23,794 bases of DNA from NCBI GenBank assembly GCA_034437215.1, contig DAOTVC010000060.1, forward strand, positions 1 to 23,794. Direction: 5' to 3'. The notes below the pieces were generated by a model. That model ran no database searches, was not told where the DNA came from, and saw nothing but the letters and a program-made list of their open reading frames with translations. This document shows positions 7,514-15,969 of this stretch, in pieces. This stretch comes from DAOTVC01 sp034437215. GTDB taxonomy: Bacteria > Chloroflexota > Anaerolineae > B4-G1 > SLSP01. Position 1 is the stretch's first letter, and every line of letters begins with the position of its first letter. The position numbers and the translations under genes are program-made.

Positions 7514-8869
7514 TTAAGCCACGAGCAGGACGAGCACGTCGTTCACGTTGGTCCCCGTGGGACCGGTGCGCATCAGAGCTCCTAGGGCATCGAGAACGGG
7601 ATAGGCGTCATTGTTCGCCAGGGCCTCGCGGGGATGAAGACCCTGGTCTCGCATCCTCCCGATGGTCTCACCGCTCACCATGGCCCCCGCAGCGTCAGTC
7701 GGGCCATCGGAGCCGTCGGTCGCCAACGCCATCAGAGCCACGCCGGAGAGTCCATCGAGAGCCAAGGCAGCGGCCAACGCCAGCTCCTGATTACGTCCCC
7801 CCTTGCCCGACCCGGTCACCGTCACCGTGGTCTCCCCGCCCCAGACGATACAGGCGGGCGGTGCGAGGGGATCACCGTTGAAGCGCACGCCCTTCGCCAG
7901 AGCTGCCGCCACCTTGGCCACCTCCCGGGCCTCTCCCTCCACATAGGTGGTGAGCAGAAGAGCGCGGTAGCCGAGCGCCTCGGCCCTCTCCACAGCAGCA
8001 CGAGAGGCCCTCCGGTTCGATCCGATGAGGACGTTGTGCACACGGCGGAAGAGCTCATCCCCGGGCTTGGGGGTCTCGGCAATCTCGCCCTCGACGCCCG
8101 CCTGAAGATGGACTCGTACGGCGGAGGGGATGTGCTCCAGAAGATCATAGCGCGCCAGCACCGCCCGCGCCTCCTCGAAGGTGGAGGGGTCGGGTACGGT
8201 GGGCCCCGAGGCGATCACGTCAAGGGGGTCGCCGACCACGTCGGAGAGGATAAGCGCCACCACCTCCGCCGGTGCGGCCCGGCGCGCCAGCTGCCCCCCC
8301 TTCAACTGCGAGAGGTGTTTGCGCACGGCATTGAGCTCCCCGATGGTCGCCCCCGAACGCAGCAGCGCCTCCGTCGTCGACTGGAGGTCGGAGAGTGAGA
8401 GGGGGACGACGGGGAGGGGCAAGAGAGCGGAGCCCCCACCGGAGAGCAGTACGACGACCAAATCCCGCTCCTCCGTCTCCGCGAGGAGGTCGCGCACCGC
8501 CTGAGCCGCGCGTTGTCCGGCAGCATCCGGCACGGGATGACCGGCCTCCTCCACCCGCACCCGTGCAGGAAGAGCCGCCCCGGCAGCATGCCCGTACTTG
8601 GTAATCACGAGGCCCCGTGCCAGATGAGATCCCAGAAGCGCAACCACCGCCTCAGCCATAGGAATCGCAGCCTTCCCCACAGCGACCAGATAGACGTGGG
8701 CCCGATTCGCCAGACTCCAACGCCGGTCCCCAACCACGAGCTCCTCTCCGTCGAGCTCGAGGTACTGCCTTACCGCCCGTGCGGGATCGACGGCTTGCAA
8801 CGCCGCTTCACGAATCGCCTCCAGATCCTGCTGCAACGCGGCCTCGTCTCTCTCAAAGTCCGTCTTCAC
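7514..8869 (-). CDS. gckA: Glycerate 2-kinase (class II, GckA/MOFRL family)
   Basis: A 451-residue cytoplasmic enzyme of the DUF4147-MOFRL family, which phosphorylates D-glycerate with ATP to 2-phosphoglycerate. Hallmarks appear in order: VGKAA near residue 65, GHPVPDAAG, LLSGGGSALLPLP, NAVRKHLSQLKGGQLA, LILSDVVGDPLDVIASGPTV, then the MOFRL half with GGETTVTVTGSGKGGRNQEL, ATDGSDGPTDAAGA and a final GPTGTNVNDVLVLL. All blocks and the full family length are present, so it should be active. Older annotations call this family hydroxypyruvate reductase. The start is GTG with a GGAGGT ribosome-binding site. It is the last gene of a three-gene operon, 19 bp after the solute-binding lipoprotein. No clear terminator follows. 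Confidence 0.92.
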   Translation of the reverse strand: MKTDFERDEAALQQDLEAIREAALQAVDPARAVRQYLELDGEELVVGDRRWSLANRAHVYLVAVGKAAIPMAEAVVALLGSHLARGLVITKYGHAAGAALPARVRVEEAGHPVPDAAGQRAAQAVRDLLAETEERDLVVVLLSGGGSALLPLPVVPLSLSDLQSTTEALLRSGATIGELNAVRKHLSQLKGGQLARRAAPAEVVALILSDVVGDPLDVIASGPTVPDPSTFEEARAVLARYDLLEHIPSAVRVHLQAGVEGEIAETPKPGDELFRRVHNVLIGSNRRASRAAVERAEALGYRALLLTTYVEGEAREVAKVAAALAKGVRFNGDPLAPPACIVWGGETTVTVTGSGKGGRNQELALAAALALDGLSGVALMALATDGSDGPTDAAGAMVSGETIGRMRDQGLHPREALANNDAYPVLDALGALMRTGPTGTNVNDVLVLLVA

Positions 8870-8888
8870 CTTCCACCTCCCTCTGCCT

Positions 8889-10217
8889 CTACTTACGCAG
8901 CACCGTCAAGGCATAGGTCGCCGCTTCCTCGGCGGTCGTGCCCTCCTCTTCGAGAAGCAGCCTAAGCCCCGCCTGCAGGGCCCGTCGCACGGGCGTGTTC
9001 ACGCCGGGCGGGAGGGAGGGCTCGGTTGCCAGCAGCAAGGCGTTCAGGAAATCGAGCTCCTCCGCCGAGAGGGGCCACAGGAGCAGGGAGGCCTGACGGG
9101 TGGGGAGCATCCCCACGACCGGCGCCGAATCCGCCACCTGACGGGAAGCGGCTAGCCAGGCAGCGAACTTCAACGCCACCGCCTGACGCTCCGGATCCTC
9201 GGTCACCAGCGCAAAAGCCCAGACGTCTCCCACGGCGGCCGGTCGACCATCGGGCGTGGGTATCCAGGAGGCCTCCCCGATTCGTTCCTCCTGCCGCCAG
9301 TACTCACCTCCAGGTACGACGGCGAGAGTGCCGGCCCGATCCTGAAAGGCGGCCCACGATGCACTGGCATCCGGAAGAATCCCCACCACCTGAGGGTTGA
9401 GAAGCCCCGCCTCCACGAGCCCCCCATAGAAGCCGTAGAGCGCTTCGAGGTGCTGACGTTCGAGAAGCGGGTTGCCCGCGTCGTCCACCACGGCCCCCCC
9501 CGTTCCCCGGTAGGCGGCGAGCAGCGCATCGCTTGCCAGATCGTCGGGCGATACGGTAGGCATCAAGAGGGAGTACCCCCCACTCAGCACCGCCGTCCAG
9601 GTGAGGGGAGGCGCGACACCCGGTCGGGGATAGTAGGCGGTGTGTTCCACCTGGGTGAAGAGAGGAAGTCCGTAGGTCCGGTTAGTCAACTGCACGGCTT
9701 CAACGACGAAGGGAAAGGCTTCCGCCTCATCCAGACTATCCTCAGGGAGAGGTTGGATGAGATCTGCCGCCGCAGCACGGGCAAGATCCGCCCGATCGAA
9801 GATGATGAGATCGGGGAGCAGGGAGGGCGCCACGGGCGCGGTGGCGCTGAGCAGGTCGTAGAGCCCACCCTCCCCCTGAGCCTTCTTGATCTGGACATCG
9901 ATCTGGACGTCGCGATTTCTGCGACTGAAGGATTCGATCTGCTGCATGAAGAGCGATCCCTCCCCCGTTTCGTCGTAGAGTTCGATGATATCGGGCACCC
10001 ACAGTTTGAGAGTCGTGAGGCCATAGGAAGAGAGGGGGGTGGGCGTCTTCGTCGCCTCCTGGGTTGCGGTAGGGGTCGCGGAGGCAGCGGCTTGAGGCGT
10101 CGGGGAGGGCGCCGTCGTACAGCCGGCAAGCAGGAGCAGGAGGGCGAGCAGCACCCCACATCCCCGGACAGAACGTCGATAGAGAGGAGCACGGTCAAGA
10201 ACAGATGTTCTAGTCAT
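8889..10217 (-). CDS. Extracellular solute-binding lipoprotein (ABC family 1-like)
   Basis: A 442-residue lipoprotein. The signal peptide ends in LLAGC (lipid-modified C33), followed by a Pro/Thr/Ala-rich tether (about 34-62), then a two-lobed periplasmic-binding-protein fold resembling carbohydrate-binding family 1 proteins (PDLIIFDRADLARAAAADLIQPL; YGLPLFTQVEHTAYYP; WAFALVTEDPERQAVALKFAAWLA). It would capture a sugar or similar solute at the outer membrane face. No permease or ATPase gene is present in the operon, which is unusual for a functional importer. It may serve a shared permease encoded elsewhere or act as a sensor. The open frame extends farther upstream, but only the ATG at 10215-10217 has a ribosome-binding site (AGGAG). 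It overlaps the end of the glycosidase gene by 8 bp, indicating translational coupling. Confidence 0.82.
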   Translation of the reverse strand: MTRTSVLDRAPLYRRSVRGCGVLLALLLLLAGCTTAPSPTPQAAASATPTATQEATKTPTPLSSYGLTTLKLWVPDIIELYDETGEGSLFMQQIESFSRRNRDVQIDVQIKKAQGEGGLYDLLSATAPVAPSLLPDLIIFDRADLARAAAADLIQPLPEDSLDEAEAFPFVVEAVQLTNRTYGLPLFTQVEHTAYYPRPGVAPPLTWTAVLSGGYSLLMPTVSPDDLASDALLAAYRGTGGAVVDDAGNPLLERQHLEALYGFYGGLVEAGLLNPQVVGILPDASASWAAFQDRAGTLAVVPGGEYWRQEERIGEASWIPTPDGRPAAVGDVWAFALVTEDPERQAVALKFAAWLAASRQVADSAPVVGMLPTRQASLLLWPLSAEELDFLNALLLATEPSLPPGVNTPVRRALQAGLRLLLEEEGTTAEEAATYALTVLRK

Positions 10218-11376
10218 TATCCACCATCTCCTGTTGGACTGCGGGATAGATAGGGCGCGGGCGGAAATCGGGGGTGACGAAGGAGAAATAGTCCTGATAG
10301 TTGCGCAAAGGCGTGGGTGTCCGGAAGACCCACATAACAAGAGCCGGGCACCAGGGCCACTGCTCCTCGGCCCACTCGAAGGCTTCGAGGGAGTAGGACA
10401 CTCGCTGCGAGGGCTTGACGGCCCACGTCCACCGGGGGTGATCATTCCAACCGGATTCCGTCACGTAGATCGCCTTCTCCTCATCCCCGTACTCCACCAT
10501 GATCTCCCGCAACAGCTCCACCCGCCGAAAGTTGAGTAACTCCGGACCGGGGGGCATCTCCGGCGGAAAGACCAACCCGTAGGTATGAGCCGCAAGGGCA
10601 TCGAAGTAGGGGGCCGCGCCGGCCTCGTACATCCGCCGCAGGTAGATCAGATCGTTCATGCCCGCGTGCCCGCCCTCCGGTTCGAGCGTGGGGGCGAGGG
10701 CTCCGGCGAGGACGATGACGTCAGGGTTGGCGGCGTGTGCGGCGGGATAGACGGCCTTCAGCAGCTCGACGTACGCCTCAGGATCAGCGGGCCGGTAGCC
10801 CCACTCGTAGTTCAGATTCGGCTCATTCCAGATGATGACGTGGCGCACATAGGGCCGGTAGCGAGCGACGAAAGCGGCGACAAAGGACGCGAAGTCGTCG
10901 TAGTGTTCCTCGTCCAGGTAGGTGAAGGTCGTCTCCTGCTCGTCGGGATCGGGGCGCGCCCACTCGGGCACCATCCCCATGCGGGCGATCAACGTCACCC
11001 CCTGATCCCGGGCGTGTTCAATGATCAGGTCGCTGTGCCCCCAACGATAGCTGCCCTCGTCGGGTTCGAAGTAGGGCCAGGGAAAGAACTCGACGATCCA
11101 GGGCGCCCCCATCTCCCGCACCATCTGCAGGGTGCGCTGGATCTTCCAAGCCTCTACCTCCTCGACGAGGCGCGTATGCACGCCTACCTTCGAGTTGCGG
11201 CTCTCGACTCTCTGCGGCCCCTCCAAGTTGACCAGCACACCCGGAGGGCGCACCATCAGGAGCAGCAGCAGGAGGAGCAATATCCAGCGCAGGGCCAGGG
11301 TGACCGATCCCCACCAAGGGGAGCTCTTCGACCAACGCGCCCAGCGCTCTCGTAGCTTCGATTTCAACCTCAACAT
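10210..11376 (-). CDS. Membrane-anchored clan GH-A glycoside hydrolase-like protein (GH39/GH5-like)
   Basis: A 388-residue protein with a basic N-terminus, one transmembrane anchor (about 26-43) and an extracytoplasmic TIM-barrel resembling GH39/GH5 glycosidases. The predicted acid/base is E185 in IIWNEPN (181-187), the classic clan GH-A strand-4 motif. The predicted nucleophile is E307 in YVTESGW (304-310). DALAAHTYG (259-267) and MWVFRTPTP fit the barrel core. It probably cleaves or remodels a beta-linked glycan at the cell surface; the substrate is unknown. It is the first gene of the operon with the solute-binding lipoprotein and glycerate kinase. The sequence before the ATG is unusual: GGAG abuts the start directly, while a TATAAT sits 8 bp upstream, so the message may be leaderless or nearly so. 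A TTG at codon 2 or 4 could also serve as start. Confidence 0.8.
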   Translation of the reverse strand: MLRLKSKLRERWARWSKSSPWWGSVTLALRWILLLLLLLLMVRPPGVLVNLEGPQRVESRNSKVGVHTRLVEEVEAWKIQRTLQMVREMGAPWIVEFFPWPYFEPDEGSYRWGHSDLIIEHARDQGVTLIARMGMVPEWARPDPDEQETTFTYLDEEHYDDFASFVAAFVARYRPYVRHVIIWNEPNLNYEWGYRPADPEAYVELLKAVYPAAHAANPDVIVLAGALAPTLEPEGGHAGMNDLIYLRRMYEAGAAPYFDALAAHTYGLVFPPEMPPGPELLNFRRVELLREIMVEYGDEEKAIYVTESGWNDHPRWTWAVKPSQRVSYSLEAFEWAEEQWPWCPALVMWVFRTPTPLRNYQDYFSFVTPDFRPRPIYPAVQQEMVDND

Positions 11377-11384
11377 CTCCAGGC

Positions 11385-11390
11385 ATTATA
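11385..11390 (-). promoter_or_regulatory. Perfect -10 box 8 bp upstream of the glycosidase start
   Basis: TATAAT on the minus strand, 8 bp from the ATG. The normal -10 to start-site distance would put the transcript's 5' end at or within two bases of the start codon. No good -35 hexamer is visible at 16-18 bp, which lowers certainty. Confidence 0.4.
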
Positions 11391-11511
11391 CCCCAAGAGC
11401 CCGTAACCACGTAGCCCGATTATCCACCGGTCCACGGCCCTTCAAAGCAGCTCCCGTTCACGCTGCGGATTGGAGATCCCGCCTCTCGGCTGCGCCCTTA
11501 CCTTTTTCCCA

Positions 11512-11540
11512 TTGGCTCTTCTAACATAGACAGGTAAAAT
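11512..11540 (+). promoter_or_regulatory. Promoter for a leaderless Nudix mRNA
   Basis: TTGGCT (11512-11517), exactly 17 bp, TAAAAT (11535-11540). The ATG follows after 7 bp, so transcription should begin at the start codon itself. No Shine-Dalgarno sequence precedes the ATG, which agrees with leaderless translation. Confidence 0.6.
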
Positions 11541-11547
11541 TATAACC

Positions 11548-12204
11548 ATGTGGAGCGATACATTCTTGTTACAGCACCCCGAGCACTTCAAGGAGCGCCT
11601 GGACCGCCGTCTGGAGGGCCCTCTCCCCGGACGGCGCGCTCAGGAGCGGCTGGCGCCCCGACCCCGCTCCCTGACGTCTCCCCCGGATGCGAACCCCCGC
11701 CAATCGGCGGTGCTCGTACCGCTGCTGGCGTACCGTGAAGAGGTGCATCTGCTCCTGACCGTTCGCACCTTCACCCTCAACCATCACGGCGGCGAGGTCA
11801 GCTTTCCGGGCGGGGCGCTGGAACCGGGGGATACCGATCTCTTCCAGACGGCGCTGCGGGAGACCTGTGAGGAGATCGGTCTGTCCCCGGATCACGTGGT
11901 CCGGCTAGGGCGGCTGACAAACCTTTACATCCCTCCGAGCAACAATCTCGTCCACCCCTTTGTCGGCTGGTTGACCGACGTCGCACTGCTCCAGGCCAAT
12001 CCCATCGAGGTGGAGCGTATCCTCTGCGTGCCCTTGCGCTTTCTCCTGGATGCGAACAACCGTCAACGGGAGGAGTGGAACTTGCAGGGCCGGGTCTTGG
12101 AGGTCCCCTTCTACCCGGTGATGGGGACCAAAATCTGGGGGGCGACGGCCATGATGCTCGGCGAGCTCCTGGCTGTGGTGGAAGAGATCGTGGATGACAA
12201 CTGA
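11548..12204 (+). CDS. Nudix hydrolase, CoA pyrophosphatase (NudL)-like
   Basis: A 218-residue cytoplasmic hydrolase. Residues 69-89 (LLTVRTFTLNHHGG, then EVSFPGG) match the NuCoA/UPF0035 motif that precedes the Nudix box in coenzyme A pyrophosphatases. The Nudix box itself is at 88-112, with the metal-binding RETCEEIG (104-111). Family members split CoA or acyl-CoA into 3',5'-ADP and (acyl)phosphopantetheine using Mg2+ or Mn2+; the exact substrate is inferred from the motif. The start codon has no ribosome-binding site and lies at the predicted transcription start. The gene diverges from the glycosidase operon and is followed after 70 bp by the FAD-linked oxidase on the same strand, which has its own ribosome-binding site and may be cotranscribed. 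Confidence 0.85.
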   Translation: MWSDTFLLQHPEHFKERLDRRLEGPLPGRRAQERLAPRPRSLTSPPDANPRQSAVLVPLLAYREEVHLLLTVRTFTLNHHGGEVSFPGGALEPGDTDLFQTALRETCEEIGLSPDHVVRLGRLTNLYIPPSNNLVHPFVGWLTDVALLQANPIEVERILCVPLRFLLDANNRQREEWNLQGRVLEVPFYPVMGTKIWGATAMMLGELLAVVEEIVDDN

Positions 12205-12274
12205 GTCCGACGGATCGCCCGTGGGGCGGCGCCGAGCGGCAGACCGTCTGTTGATACAACCTTAGGAAAGCATT

Positions 12275-13783
12275 ATGCAGGCAATCAGCTGGAGAGAGTT
12301 TGCTACCTTCTGGGAGGAGTTGACGCGCTATCTTCCCCTGCCCCCCACCCCTGCCCCGGTATCAGCCCCCCGGACGCCGGAACGCGCCCCGCTCGAACCT
12401 CCCTTGAAGAAATCCCTGGAACGGCTCTTAGGCGCCGCGAACGTCGACAGCAGCCCCGAGATCCTGCAAAGGTACGCCGGGGGAGCGGACTACTTGGGCT
12501 ATCTGCGCCGCCAGAGTGACCTACCGGCGCCCCGGGTCGTCGTACACCCGCGCAGCGAGCAGGAGATCGCGGAAGTCATGCTGTGGGCCAGAGCACGCGA
12601 TATCCAATGCCTCCCCTGGGGAGGAGGTACGCGCCCTTACGAGAGCCTGCAGAAGCACAGAGAGCGCGACTTCATGATCATTGATCTGGATCAGATGAAC
12701 CGCATCCTGCACCTCGATGACGACCAGCGAACGATCCGTGTCCAGGCGGGCGCCTACTGGCTCGATCTGGAGGAGAGCGTGGCACGCTCGGGCCTGACGA
12801 CGGGCCAGCTCTTCCCCTCCCCCCGTGCTACCGTCGGCGGGTCCATCGCCGTCAACTCCGTCGCCTATCACGCGCAAGTCTACGGCACGCTCACGGACAA
12901 TCTCTTCCAGATTCGAGGGGTGTCCCCTTCGGGGCCCGTCTATCTCCAGGCCCCCCCGCCGGGGAGCCTCGATACACGCCCCATCATGTTGGGTAGTCAC
13001 GGTCGGTGGGGGATCACCACCGAGGCCACGCTGAGCCTCTTCCCCCAGCCCGAGGATCGCTTACAGGTGCTGGCCAGCTTCACCAGCTGGGAAGCAGCCA
13101 TGCGCGCTCTCGAGACGCTGTCGAACGCACACCTCCGCCTGGCGACAGCGCGGGTGCTCTCGGATACGCTGCTCTCCCTCTTCCTCGTCGAGAGCGCGCC
13201 CCGCCTCCTCAACCTGGTACGCTCGGCGCGCACCCTGGCCGCTCAGTGGACGGCCCACGTGAGTGTGGAGCTCCTGGGGACCCGTGAACAGCTGGGAACG
13301 GGGCGCTCGACGGCGAGCAAGCACCTGCAGGAGGCAGGAGGGCACGTGATCACCAGCGATAGCGCTCCCTGGTCCAGCCCCCGCTGGCATACCGAACGGG
13401 AGGGGCTCTTGAGCCAACTCTGGCCCTACGGTACCCTCGCCTACACGGTGAGCGCCGCCGTACCCTGGTACAAGGCCCAGGCCTTCCTTCCCGATTGGGA
13501 GGAGTCCCTCTCCAGCGTCCTGCAAGCTACGGGCGACGGACAGGGGCTCGTCCTCACCGAGGTCCAGGCCCTCACCGACTACGCCCTCTTCCGGACCCTG
13601 CTTATCGGGCAGGCGGCGCCGGGAGGGCCGCTAGCCGGATTGGAACAGTTGGAGAGAATCGAGACCCTGGCCGAGGAGACGCAACGACGGTGGAACATCG
13701 ATTGGCGCGTCACGGGGCTCATCCGCCGCGTGACAGAGGCGATCTCGGGAGTTATGGATCCCGAGAAGGTGATGTACGGCTAG
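12275..13783 (+). CDS. FAD-binding (PCMH-type) oxidase/dehydrogenase
   Basis: A 502-residue flavoprotein of the FAD_binding_4 (PCMH/VAO) superfamily, closest in appearance to alkyldihydroxyacetonephosphate synthase and GlcD-type 2-hydroxyacid dehydrogenases. After a Pro-rich N-terminal segment (about 20-50), residues 60-260 form the FAD domain: PRVVVHPRSEQEIAEVMLWA, CLPWGGGTRPYES (pyrophosphate-binding glycines), RTIRVQAGAYWLDLEE, ATVGGSIAVNSVAYHAQVYG and MLGSHGRWGITTEATL. The C-terminal half is the substrate-capping domain and is poorly conserved. It probably oxidises a hydroxyacid or similar metabolite; the substrate cannot be assigned. The ATG at 12275 is preceded by AGGAAAG. Its TAG stop overlaps the stop codon of the convergent rimO gene in CTAG, so no intergenic terminator is possible between them. 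Confidence 0.8.
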   Translation: MQAISWREFATFWEELTRYLPLPPTPAPVSAPRTPERAPLEPPLKKSLERLLGAANVDSSPEILQRYAGGADYLGYLRRQSDLPAPRVVVHPRSEQEIAEVMLWARARDIQCLPWGGGTRPYESLQKHRERDFMIIDLDQMNRILHLDDDQRTIRVQAGAYWLDLEESVARSGLTTGQLFPSPRATVGGSIAVNSVAYHAQVYGTLTDNLFQIRGVSPSGPVYLQAPPPGSLDTRPIMLGSHGRWGITTEATLSLFPQPEDRLQVLASFTSWEAAMRALETLSNAHLRLATARVLSDTLLSLFLVESAPRLLNLVRSARTLAAQWTAHVSVELLGTREQLGTGRSTASKHLQEAGGHVITSDSAPWSSPRWHTEREGLLSQLWPYGTLAYTVSAAVPWYKAQAFLPDWEESLSSVLQATGDGQGLVLTEVQALTDYALFRTLLIGQAAPGGPLAGLEQLERIETLAEETQRRWNIDWRVTGLIRRVTEAISGVMDPEKVMYG

Positions 13784-15141
13784 CCGGCGGACCCGCTCTG
13801 CGTCTCGTCCACGGGCCGGGCTACCAGATCATAGACCATGGCCTGAGAGACACGCACCCGGATCAGACGATGGGGCTCCAACTCCTGGGAGATCAGGACC
13901 AGCCCGTCGATCTCGGGAGCGTCCCGGTAGCTGCGCCCCACCGTCAGACCATCCCCTACCCCCTCCAGGAGCACCGTGAGCTCCTGCCCCACGAGATCCC
14001 GATTCTTCTCCAGTGAGATTCGCTGTTGGGCGACCATGAGCGCATCGAGTCGAGCGGCCTTGACCTCCTCGGGTACGTCATCCTTCATCACGGCGGCCGG
14101 GGTGCCCACCTCGTGGGAGTACTTGAAGACCCCGACCCTGTCGAAGCGCAGGTTCTCGATGAAGTTGAGGAGGGCGAGAAACTCCTCCTCCGTCTCCCCA
14201 GGATAGCCCACGATGAAGGTGGTGCGCAGACAGACCTCGGGCATTCGCTCGCGCAACGCGTCCACAGTCCGCCGCACCTCGTCAACATCAGGGGGGCGGC
14301 GCATCCGCCGCAGGACCTCGGGATGGGCGTGCTGAAGGGGAATATCGACGTAGGGCAGCACCTGAGGGAACTCCGCCATGACCTCGATGAAGCGCGGGGT
14401 GACGTAACCGGGAAAAGCATAGAGCACCCGCAGCCAAGGCACGTTGGGCACCCGTTCCACCAGCTTCTCGAGAAGGAGGGCGAGGCCATCCTGCAGACCC
14501 AGATCGTAACCGTAGAAGGTGCTGTCCTGGGCGATAAGGTTGATCTCCAGAACCCCCAGTTCCTGCAGCCGTACAGCGTCCTCGAGAACAGCCTCCACGG
14601 AGCGGCTGACGGTGGGGCCCTTGATGAGGGGGATGGCACAGAAGGCGCACCGGCGGCTGCACCCCTCGGCGATCTTCAAAAAGGCACTCGACCCCGACAG
14701 GGCGTAACCGGGCGCACCGGCCTCCTCAGGCAGCACCGCCCGGCGCTGCTCGGTATGAATCAGCCGCTCGGGCCGGCGCTGCAGCTCGGCGAGCAGGGCA
14801 GGCAGGGCGTGCCAGGTGCGGGTGCCGATGACGGCATCGAGCCCCGGCACCAGGTCCAGGAGCTTCTCGGGCTCCCGTTGAGCCCAGCAGCCCGCGGCAA
14901 TCACCTTCTGATCGTCACGGCTCTGCCCGACCAGCTCCTGCAGATACCCGAGGGACTCAGCACGGGCGGGGCCGATAAAGCCGCAGGTGTTGACGATCAC
15001 GTAGTCGGCCTCCTGGGGCTGTTGGGTCGGCTCATAGCCTGCCCGTTGCAGCAAAACGGCCATCCCACTTGAATCGACGGTGTTCTTGGGACAGCCGAGT
15101 GAGGCGATGTAGAAGCGGGGTCCCGCCTCTGGGCGATTCAT
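13780..15141 (-). CDS. rimO: Ribosomal protein S12 methylthiotransferase RimO
   Basis: A 453-residue radical-SAM enzyme that adds a methylthio group to the conserved aspartate of ribosomal protein S12. The UPF0004 domain supplies three cluster cysteines: C17 in SLGCPKN, C53 in VNTCGF and C85 in AAGCWAQ. The radical-SAM cluster motif CSRRCAFC holds C161, C165 and C168. A C-terminal TRAM domain (about 385-445) completes the expected architecture. SLGCPKNTVDS and LKIAEGCSRRCAFCAIP favour RimO over the tRNA enzyme MiaB. The ATG follows the stop codon of the RodZ-like gene with no gap, with GGGAGGA as ribosome-binding site inside that gene's end, so the two are coupled. The stop interlocks with the convergent oxidase gene. 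Confidence 0.94.
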   Translation of the reverse strand: MNRPEAGPRFYIASLGCPKNTVDSSGMAVLLQRAGYEPTQQPQEADYVIVNTCGFIGPARAESLGYLQELVGQSRDDQKVIAAGCWAQREPEKLLDLVPGLDAVIGTRTWHALPALLAELQRRPERLIHTEQRRAVLPEEAGAPGYALSGSSAFLKIAEGCSRRCAFCAIPLIKGPTVSRSVEAVLEDAVRLQELGVLEINLIAQDSTFYGYDLGLQDGLALLLEKLVERVPNVPWLRVLYAFPGYVTPRFIEVMAEFPQVLPYVDIPLQHAHPEVLRRMRRPPDVDEVRRTVDALRERMPEVCLRTTFIVGYPGETEEEFLALLNFIENLRFDRVGVFKYSHEVGTPAAVMKDDVPEEVKAARLDALMVAQQRISLEKNRDLVGQELTVLLEGVGDGLTVGRSYRDAPEIDGLVLISQELEPHRLIRVRVSQAMVYDLVARPVDETQSGSAG

Positions 15142-15969
15142 CTAGGGTCCTCCCACGGGCACCTCACCGGCGGGCGTCCAGGAGCGCCGCACGACCTCTC
15201 CCTGGGCCCCCAGCAGACCCCAGTCCTCGCCATTGACGAAGAGCCGGAAGCCCCCGCCGTTGCCCGTCTCCACGAGGATGCGCTCCTCGGCGCCGGCCTG
15301 CACGACCTCTCCCGGACCGGCAACCCCCTGGAAGACGACCGTCTCGTCGGCGACGAGGCGGACCCAGACGTGCTCACGAGGCTCGAGGCGCACGTTGATC
15401 GTACCGTCGATGGCGGGCACAAAGACGGGGCCCTCGGCCTGGGCAGGCGTCTCGACGACGGGCTCCTCGACAGCGGGAAGGGTGGCCGCCGGCACAGGCT
15501 CCGGGTTACGGCCCTGCAGCTGCAGATAGACGAACGCGCCCAGGGCGACCAGGCCGAAGAAGACGGCCAGGCCCAGGAGCGCGAACATCAGCGTCGTGGA
15601 GACTTGAGAGCCGGAGCGCGCGGCCGCCAGCTCCTCCTCTTCGGTAGGCGGCGGCGGAAACTGGGAGGGGCGGTCGGCCCACTGGCGCGCCTGCGCCTCG
15701 CGGACCGGCTGTCGGCGCGGCTGCAGGGGCCGCCCCTCGACCTCGGCCTCGTAGCGCGCCAGGGCCTCCTCGACGGGCAGCCCCAACAGGCGCGCGTAGT
15801 TGCGCAGGAAGCCCCGCGCCTGGATGGGACCGGGCAGGGCGGTGTAGTCTCCCATCTCCAGGGCCTGCAGGTAGCGGCGCCGAATGCGCAGCGCTTGCTC
15901 CGCCTCATCGAGCGTCATGTTGCGGGCTTCGCGCGAGCGGCGCAGCCAGAGACCGAGACCTTCAGCCAT
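15142..15969 (-). CDS. RodZ-like protein: XRE-type HTH, one membrane helix, DUF4115 domain
   Basis: A 275-residue bitopic membrane protein. Residues 3-65 form the RodZ-type helix-turn-helix (LGLWLRRSREARNMTLDEAEQ, then YLQALEMGDYTALP and ARGFLRNYARLLGL). A Pro/Gln/Arg-rich linker leads to one transmembrane helix (about 124-150), and an extracytoplasmic DUF4115-like beta domain (about 190-270) follows. RodZ links MreB filaments to the membrane and the elongasome in rod-shaped cells; mreB is not in the window, so the shape role is inferred from architecture. The gene lies between rplI and rimO, an order seen in several lineages. The ATG overlaps the rplI stop in TGATG with GGAGG just upstream. 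A GTG one codon earlier is too close to that ribosome-binding site. Confidence 0.85.
   Translation of the reverse strand: MAEGLGLWLRRSREARNMTLDEAEQALRIRRRYLQALEMGDYTALPGPIQARGFLRNYARLLGLPVEEALARYEAEVEGRPLQPRRQPVREAQARQWADRPSQFPPPPTEEEELAAARSGSQVSTTLMFALLGLAVFFGLVALGAFVYLQLQGRNPEPVPAATLPAVEEPVVETPAQAEGPVFVPAIDGTINVRLEPREHVWVRLVADETVVFQGVAGPGEVVQAGAEERILVETGNGGGFRLFVNGEDWGLLGAQGEVVRRSWTPAGEVPVGGP

Noticed and set aside
10218..10445. N-terminal extension of the solute-binding lipoprotein
   Set aside because: It is antiparallel-frame sequence of the glycosidase gene and would bury the signal peptide. The ATG at 10215-10217 has a ribosome-binding site and begins a normal lipoprotein signal.
11420..11428. 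TTATCCACC as a DnaA box, also at about 10218
   Set aside because: Single isolated one-mismatch matches, the second inside coding sequence. No cluster, so not evidence of an origin.
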